Part shown: piece after piece, positions 47,460 through 54,228 of the stretch
How the letters are laid out: every line of letters starts with the position of its first letter
Position numbering within the stretch: position 1 is the first letter of the stretch
Source of the DNA: Candidatus Caldilinea saccharophila
GTDB lineage: Bacteria > Chloroflexota > Anaerolineae > Caldilineales > Caldilineaceae
Assembly: GCA_016710365.1 (NCBI GenBank)
Contig: JADJVW010000036.1
Location: forward strand, 1 to 54,228
Direction: 5' to 3'
Length of the DNA: 54,228 bases
Translations under genes and position numbers: made by a program
Notes under the pieces: model-generated
What the model was told of the DNA's origin: nothing
Databases searched by the model: none
The model's input: the letters and a program-made list of their open reading frames with translations, nothing else

Positions 47460-50400
47460 ATGACAGTCCGTATCGAAGTGCGCAGCAACCATCCCACGGC
47501 TGGACAGAACATCGTGCGTGGTGCGGCTGCGCTGGGTATTACCGGCGTCACTGCCTGTCAGACCGTCCGGCTTTATTTCCTCGAACAGGACCCCGGCGCC
47601 GAGGCCGTCGAACGGCTCTGCCGGTTGCTGCTGGTCGATCCGGTGACGGAGACAGGGGGGGGTAAGGGAGAGAGGGGAGAGGGGGAGATTGGGAGATTGG
47701 GAGGCAGGGAGACAGGGAGATAGGAGACAAGGAGACAAGGAGATAGGGAGACAGGAGACAAGGAGAAGGCGCCATGAATCTCCAATCTCCAATCTCCCAA
47801 TCTCCACCCTCACCGCCCCTCGCCCCTCGCCCCTCGCCCCTCATCGTTGAAGTCGCCTTCCGACCCGGCGTGACTGACGTTCCCGCGCGCGAACTCCAAC
47901 GCGGGATGGTGGAGATCGGCATGCCCGCGTGCGAAGTGGCGACCGGTGTGCGCTACGAACTGGAGGGCGACCTCACCCCTGACGAGCTGCGCAAGCTGGC
48001 GCGGCAATTGCTTTGCAACACCACCGTACAGCATTTTGCCGTCAGTGAGATCGCGATCCACTTCGACCAGGAGACGACCGCCGGCGACCGCGTTGAAACC
48101 ATCCTCGTGCGCGGGCTGGACGATGCGGCGTTGCTGGCGCTGAGCAAGGCGCGGCTGCTCTCGCTCGACCTGGCGGAAATGCACGCGATCCAGCGTTATT
48201 ACGATTATCTGGCGCGCGACCCCACCGACGTCGAACTGGAGACGCTGGCGCAGACGTGGTCGGAGCACTGCGTTCACAAAACTTTCAAGGCGCAGATCGA
48301 TTTCACACACCGCAACGCCGACGGCAGCGTGCGCAGCCAGGAGATGATCGACGGGCTGATCCACCAATATTTGCGCGCCGCCACCGATGCGCTCTGGCCG
48401 GATTGGCTGCGCTCGGCTTTTGTCGACAATGCCGGCATCATCGCCTTTGACGACGACTACGACCTCGCCTTCAAGGTGGAGACGCACAACCACCCGTCGG
48501 CGCTCGAACCCTTCGGCGGCGCCAACACTGGCGTCGGCGGCGTCGTGCGCGATGTGATCGGCGTCTCGGCGCGGCCGATCGCCACCACCGATGTGCTCTG
48601 TTTTGGCCCGCAGGATTTTCCGAACGACCAGGTCCCAGAAGGCATGTTGCACCCGGCGCGCATTGCCGAAGGGGTGGTGGCCGGCGTGGGCGATTATGGC
48701 AACAAGCTGGGCCTGCCCACGGTCAACGGTGCGGTCATCTACGATGAAGGCTATCTGGGCAATCCGCTCGTCTTTTGCGGCTGTGCGGGTCTGCTGCCGC
48801 ACGGCAAGCACCCGACCGCGCCCCAGCAGGGCGATCTCGTCGTCGCGCTGGGCGGCCGCACCGGGCGCGATGGCATCCACGGCGCCACCTTCTCCTCGGC
48901 CGAGCTGACGCATGAGACGAGTGAACTGGCCGGCAGCGCGGTGCAGATCGGCGATCCCATCACGGAGAAGGGGCTGATCGAGCTGATCGAGGCGGCGCGC
49001 GACCGTGGTCTCTACACCGCGATCACCGACTGCGGCGCGGGCGGCTTTTCCTCGGCGGTGGGGGAAATGGGCGAGACGCTAGGCGCGGACGTCGATCTGG
49101 CGCACGCACCGCTCAAGTACCCGGGTCTGGCGCCGTGGGAAATCTGGATTTCCGAAGCGCAGGAGCGTATGGTGCTGGCCGTACGGCCGGGACAACTAAA
49201 CGATCTACAACAGCTTGCCGATCTGTGGGATGTCGAACTCAGCGTTTTGGGAACCTTCACCGGAGAAGGCAACCTTGTCGTGCGCTTCGACGGCCGTATT
49301 GTGGGCGAGCTGTCGATGGCATTCCTGCATCACGGACTGCCGCGACGGCGGATGCAGGCAGAGCATCGCGAACCCGCGGCAGCGCCCGCAGCCGCCACGT
49401 CCACCGAACCATCGATTCCGGGGATGGACATCAACGACGTGCTGCTAGCGATGCTTGGACATCCTTCCGTCGCCAGCAAAGAAGGGATCGTGCGCACCTA
49501 TGACCACGAGGTGCGCGGGGGAAGTGTGGTGCGCCCCTTTGTCGGCCCTGAACTGGATGGGCCGGCCGATGCCGCGGTGCTCAAACCGTTGGGGACATGG
49601 CATCACGACAGAGCGTTTGTGCTCAGCAACGGCGTCAATCCGCTGCTGGGTCGCGTCGACCCCTATGCCATGGCGGTCAGTGCGGTGGACGAAGCAGTGC
49701 GCAATGCCGTGGCCGTCGGCGCGGATCCTGACCGCATCGCCATTCTGGATAACTTCTGTTGGGGCAACCCGACCTATCCCGACCGGCTGGGTTCGCTGGT
49801 GCGCGCCTGTCAAGGCTGTTACGACGCGGCGCTCGCCTATCGCACGCCCTTCATTTCCGGCAAAGACAGCCTCTACAACGAATTTAATGGCCAGCCGATC
49901 CCGGGCACGCTGCTGATTTCGGCCATTGGCATCGCGCCGGACATGCACGTTTGCGTCACGTCGGCGCTCAAACAGCCAGACAGCCGGCTTTATCTGCTGG
50001 GCGAAACGCACGCTGAGCTAGGCGGTTCGCTCCTCAACGAAGTGCTGGGCGAGCGTGGCGGCGCAGCGCCGGCCATGCCCGCCCAGCCGTTGGGTCGTTA
50101 CCGGGCGCTGCATCGCGCGATGCGCGCCGGGCTGGTGCGCGCCTGTCACGACCTGAGCGAAGGCGGGCTGGCCGTGGCGCTGGCCGAGATGTGCATTGCC
50201 GGGCGATTGGGCGCTACGGTGTCGTTGGACGCGCTGGTGGAGGCGGCTGTCGCCGGCAGGCGGTCGTGCCGTTGCTCTTCAGCGAAAGCAATGGTCGCCT
50301 GCTGGTGGAAGTGCACTCCGCAGACGCCGCCGCCTTCGAAGCACATTTTGCCGGCCAAACGTTGGTGCAGGTCGGCGTCACCACGACCGAGCCAACCCTT

Positions 50401-50475
50401 GCCATCACGGCAGGCGGCGCCCATGTCGTCGATCTCCCAGTTGACCAACTTGTCCGGGTTTGGAAAGGGCAATGA
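47460..50475 (+). CDS. purL: phosphoribosylformylglycinamidine synthase PurL, interrupted by repeat and frameshift
   Basis: Step 4 of purine synthesis: FGAR to FGAM. The first PurS-like half (IEVRSNHPTAGQNIVRGAAA to LLLVDPVTE) is in one frame from 47460; the second half (VEVAFRPGVTDVPARELQRG) and the whole catalytic part are in another, from about 47774. A simple repeat (47646-47850) fills the linker between them and breaks the frame. Catalytic signatures are TWSEHCVHKTFKA and NHPSALEPFGGANTGVGG. A second frameshift near 50255 leads to LLFSESNGRLLVEVHSADAA and a stop at 50475, overlapping purQ by ATGA. Either an assembly problem in repeats or a truly damaged gene. Confidence 0.85.
47646..47850. 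repeat. simple-sequence repeat block inside purL
   Basis: Ordered parts: a G8 run (47655-47662), agggagagagggg, gattgggagattgggag, about four to five gagacaagg/gagataggg units, an inverted aatctccaatctcc stretch, then four cgcccct units (47813-47844). It lies in the linker between the two PurS-like halves. Related blocks: 34752-34807, 45029-45117, 50803-50886. Confidence 0.8.
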
Positions 50476-51320
50476 GCATGAAACCGTCGATCCTCATTCT
50501 TCACGCGTCGGGGACGAACCGTGACGCCGAAGCTGCCCGCGCCTGCGAACTGGCTGGCGGCGCGCCGGAGATCGTGCACATCAACCAACTGCGCCGCGGC
50601 GCACGCACTTTCTCCGATTACCAGATGCTGCTGCTGCCCGGTGGTTTCTCTTACGGCGACGCGCTGGGCGCCGGCGCACGGCTGGCGCTCGATCTACAGG
50701 TCTACTTTCACGATGAGCTACACGCGTTCATCGACAGCGGCAAACTCGTGCTTGGCATCTGTAATGGCTTTCAGACGTTGGTCAAGGCGGGGGTGCTGCC
50801 AGGGGCGAGACAAGGAGACAAGGAGACAAGGAGACAAGGAGACGGGGAGTCTGGCGCCCCTCGCCCCTCGCCCCTCGCCCCTCGCAACGAAATCTCCCTC
50901 CGCCGCGTCACGCTCACCGCCAACGCTTTCGGCCATTTCGAGTGTCGCTGGGTGCATTTGGCGGCCAACCGGCAGGCAACCGCGCCCTTCTTGCGCGATC
51001 TCGACGAGTTGATCTTCTGCCCGGTGGCGCATGGCGAGGGCAATGTTCAGGTCAAGGACGACGCCATGCTGGCCGAGATCGAGCAAGGCAACCTGGTCGC
51101 CTTCCGCTACGTCGATGCTGACGGACAGCTCGCGGGCGGCGTCTATCCGCGCAACCCCAACGGCTCCGCCGCCGACATTGCCGGCCTGTGCAACCGCCGC
51201 GGCAACGTCGTCGGGCTGATGCCGCATCCAGAGGATCACCTGCTGCCGGTGCAAAACCCGCTGGGCGGGACGGGACAGCTAGGGCTGGCGATCTTCAAGG
51301 CGATGGTGCGCGGGTTGTAA
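50472..51320 (+). CDS. purQ: phosphoribosylformylglycinamidine synthase glutaminase subunit PurQ, with repeat-derived insert
   Basis: About 282 residues. Class I glutaminase: nucleophile Cys in LGICNGFQTL (about residue 99), His-Glu in MPHPEDHL. It supplies ammonia from glutamine to PurL, and the start ATG overlaps the purL stop. Residues about 111-138 (ARQGDKETRRQGDGESGAPR and PSPLAPRN) come from a repeat of gagacaagg and cgcccct units and have no counterpart in relatives; the flanking parts GVLPG and LRRVTLTANAFGHFECRWVH join in the usual way. The insert is 84 bases, so the frame is kept. Confidence 0.88.
   Translation: MSMKPSILILHASGTNRDAEAARACELAGGAPEIVHINQLRRGARTFSDYQMLLLPGGFSYGDALGAGARLALDLQVYFHDELHAFIDSGKLVLGICNGFQTLVKAGVLPGARQGDKETRRQGDGESGAPRPSPLAPRNEISLRRVTLTANAFGHFECRWVHLAANRQATAPFLRDLDELIFCPVAHGEGNVQVKDDAMLAEIEQGNLVAFRYVDADGQLAGGVYPRNPNGSAADIAGLCNRRGNVVGLMPHPEDHLLPVQNPLGGTGQLGLAIFKAMVRGL
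50803..50886. repeat. simple-sequence repeat inside purQ, in frame
   Basis: Four to five gagacaagg-like units followed by about four cgcccct units. The same two unit types occur in the same order in the purL linker (47700-47844). Total 84 bases, a multiple of three. Confidence 0.8.
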
Positions 51321-51328
51321 CCAACTCC

Positions 51329-52859
51329 TCAGACAGGTCGCACCTGTTCGGTTGCTTCGAATCGATCGATGGCGGCAATGACCCGCGGCGATGGCGTGCG
51401 GCAGCGTTCCCGCAAAAAGCGGGCGATGCGCGCGCCCGAAAGCCCGCGTTCTGTCGCGCGCTTGAGGCTGCGTTGTGTGATCTGATAGACAAACGCCGGG
51501 TAACTCTGCTGCCACTGGGCAAACCGCTCCACGCGAAACGATCGGCCAGGAGACGCCAGGGTCGAGCGTCACTGTGAAATTCTCAGCTAACTGCGATATG
51601 GTTGCTGGCGTGCTCATCGGGCGCCGCACATCGTGCCCCAACCACGGCGCGCCCCAGCCACTCAAGGAAAGCAGCGTGTCGTCGCCAGCGGACGGTTCTG
51701 CCAGATCCAACACACAGAGCCACACCAACGGTCCGCGTATCAAAAAGCGCAACAACGCCCCTTCGACCGCGTCCCACCGCTCGAAACCCTTGAGGAATTC
51801 CTGCGTATTGGTGTTGCGGATATACCAGGTGTCGTAATCGCCGGTCGGGCGCTGGAAATCAGGCTCAGCGTCGCGAATTGCCCGCAGCACGTCGGACTGG
51901 GCGTACCAGACGCCGGGCTGCAGATGACCCACAAGTCGGAGGATCGTTTCACGCGTTTGCAGCGGATCGTTGTGCCACAAACCTGCTTCCACACACTCAA
52001 GTTCGGGGGTGCGGCAGAGATCGTTCCATTCCACCGAAGAACGCCACGCTTCGAAAAGCGCACGGCGTTGCTCGGCGCGCGTCTTGTCGAGGAACGCCGC
52101 CACCGGATTCTGCGTCAACTGTACGGAGTCGTGATCGCGCCGCAGCCAACCCAGGCGATTGCCCAGATGCAGCAACAGTCCCAGCCGCAGGTTGAGATCC
52201 GTGTCGCCGCTGCCAAAAGGAAGTTGAAATCGCTTGACAAGGCGGTCGATATCGTCGGGGTGCGGGCCGTTCGGCGTCAAGCGGATGCGCTCGTGATAGA
52301 GAAAGCCAAGCAGCGCGCCGGCGTCGAGCAGAAAGGCGTCATCGGCGGGCAAGATGCGGGCGGCAGGCGGCGGCGCGACAGGCTTGGCCGGCAATCCTAC
52401 GGGCAATTCACTTTGCAGGTGGGGCAGCCACGGCGTGATGTCGCTGGGCAAATAGATGACGGTGTGCGCATTTTGACCCGCGCCGCGGAAACCGCGGCCG
52501 ATCAGACCGTTGTAGTAAAGCAGTTCGGCAATGCTTTCGGGGTAGAGCCACGGCGATTCCCGCTCCAGCTTGGCTGGCCCCATCTGGCGGATAGCGCCAA
52601 ACTCGCGGCTGAATTGCGCCTCGGTCACCTCCCCGTGTTCGCGCAGCAACAGGTTGATGGCGTCTTCCGCCTGCGCTGTATAGTCGAGCATTTCCTGGTG
52701 CGCCATTTGCACCGAAGTGGGGTCGGTCAGTTGGGCGGCCAGCAACTCGACCATCTGCTCGTGCGTGTCGGCGCCGTCAAGCATGGCGCCGCGCAGTTCA
52801 GCAAGCACTTGGAGCATGATATCCGGGTATCCGGCCAACATTTGGGCGGCTGTAGGCAT
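51329..52859 (-). CDS. Helicase_C_3 (XPB/Ssl2-like) domain protein, frameshifted near the end
   Basis: About 510 residues. No helicase motor motifs are seen; the protein has winged-helix-like segments and a C-terminal part ENFTVTLDPG, frameshift near 51535, then VERFAQWQQSYPAFVYQITQ, SLKRATERGLSGARIARFL and ending at 51329. This strand-helix pattern matches the helicase-associated Helicase_C_3 domain found in XPB relatives and in stand-alone bacterial proteins. Role unknown, likely DNA-associated. Convergent with purQ, eight bases apart. Confidence 0.65.
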
Positions 52860-52931
52860 GATAAACTTACGTTAGATGGCGCTGGGCGCTTGTGAGACAA
52901 TCAAGCAGCATCAGCATGGTATTGATAAGAG

Positions 52932-52960
52932 TTCACAATTTATGATGAATCCGCTATACT
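52932..52960 (+). promoter_or_regulatory. promoter for the YkvA-family gene
   Basis: TTCACA (52932-52937), 17-base spacer, TATACT (52955-52960). Matches are 5/6 and 5/6. AAGGAGA lies before the ATG at 52993. Confidence 0.65.
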
Positions 52961-52992
52961 GCATAGCGTAATTCTTAAAGGAGACAATCAAA

Positions 52993-53316
52993 ATGACGCA
53001 AGGTGCAAAATATCGTTCCGTCGCGGACAACCCTGGCTTTATGCAACAAGCCGTACGTTCTATCCAGTTACTGTTTGACTCGCGCGTCCCTTCCTCGCTC
53101 AAGCTCATGTTGCCGGCCGCAGCCATGTTGTATTGGATCTGGCCGATCGACTTAATCCCTGGCATCCCGATCGACGATGTAGCCGTGTTGATCGGTGCGA
53201 TGGCGCTCTTTGCCAAGCTGGCCGGTGAAGCTGTCGAACGTCAACAGCGTCAGACACAGCAAACGCCCCCTAACGATGAGCCGGTGGTCGACACCACCTG
53301 GAAAGTCATCGATTGA
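52993..53316 (+). CDS. YkvA family (DUF1232) membrane protein
   Basis: 107 residues. The DUF1232 core LPAAAMLYWIWPIDLIPGIP (about residues 38-57) with D-x-x-P and IDDVAVLIGAMALF is clear. Small inner-membrane protein of unknown function, with one or two hydrophobic helices and a polar, Gln-rich tail. Has its own promoter and a good ribosome site. The MerR-like gene starts 76 bases later, on the same strand. Confidence 0.88.
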   Translation: MTQGAKYRSVADNPGFMQQAVRSIQLLFDSRVPSSLKLMLPAAAMLYWIWPIDLIPGIPIDDVAVLIGAMALFAKLAGEAVERQQRQTQQTPPNDEPVVDTTWKVID

Positions 53317-53392
53317 CCGGCGATCCACTGTCCATTCGCCTTCGCTGGCAGGGGTGTCTTGTCGTTATCCCTGTCAGCCATCGATCCAACTC

Positions 53393-54055
<663 letters not shown>

Positions 54056-54228
54056 GGCGCCTGCCCCATAGAATCTTTGATGCAGAGGGACGCAGAGAAA
54101 AGCTATTTTTATTACGTCACTCATGACTCCTTATCCCGCCTTCCTTCCCCTTCTCTATTTGCTGGTTCATCCTTTCTCCAATCGACCTCGCTCTGCGCTA
54201 ATTGGGCTGCATCCGGCTGCGCGTCGCC
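54056..54228. other. window end, no gene
   Basis: Contains gatgcagagggacgcagaga (54080-54099), a copy of the dispersed ctctgcg repeat in reverse, followed by 120 bases in which no coding or regulatory feature is recognised. Confidence 0.5.

Noticed and set aside
47680..47810. Tandem units as a CRISPR array
   Set aside because: Units are 7-10 bases with no unique spacers of even length, and they lie in a coding linker.

Overview
The window looks like a GC-rich bacterial chromosome segment, most likely from the phylum Chloroflexota (Anaerolineae/Caldilineae-like). The hints are Thr-Pro-rich linkers in a LysM lipoprotein, a PurL with a bipartite PurS-like N-terminus, a PucC-type carrier, an F420/flavin LLM oxidoreductase, and many palindromic intergenic repeats. 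This placement is an inference, because no rRNA or tRNA gene was found. No CRISPR array was seen.

Region 1 (72-11984, all on the minus strand) is a defence operon: hsdR, hsdS, an AAA ATPase, an HNH nuclease, hsdM, then a TIGR04255 protein, a DUF5678-like protein and a retropepsin-like protease. Several junctions overlap (ATGA or TGATG), which suggests translational coupling. The HNH gene is cut in two by an IS982-like element (4455-5382) with terminal inverted repeats and a 6-bp target duplication. Removing the element and one duplication joins the two gene halves again, apart from one frameshift. HsdR carries a frameshift at a five-base G run.

Region 2 (12.3-30.3 kb) is mixed housekeeping and accessory genes: a MaoC dehydratase, RadC, divergent RDD and SpoIIM-like membrane proteins, a Crp/Fnr regulator with a cupin and a polytopic heme-copper-oxidase-like protein, an LLM oxidoreductase, a rhodanese, a LysM lipoprotein, a phosphoesterase, a class V aminotransferase-like protein, SppA, alanine dehydrogenase and HisRS.

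Region 3 (30.3-35.5 kb) is a minus-strand cluster of one corrinoid protein followed by four different UroD/MtaA-like proteins. It is a probable corrinoid-dependent methyl-transfer module of unknown substrate. Region 4 (35.8-39.4 kb) holds acyl-CoA dehydrogenase, enoyl-CoA hydratase and a DAO-type FAD oxidoreductase.

Region 5 (39.4-54.2 kb) has a GH3-like protein that has lost its catalytic residues and contains an in-frame TAA, signal peptidase I, a PucC-family carrier, a T-box leader before an AspRS2-like synthetase, purL-purQ, a Helicase_C_3 protein, a YkvA-family protein and a MerR-like coiled-coil protein. Simple-sequence repeats of the type otherwise seen between genes lie inside purL and purQ.

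About fifteen single-base frameshifts break otherwise well conserved genes, and at least two sit in short homopolymers. Many are probably assembly or sequencing errors in a draft genome, so broken genes are described here with that caution.
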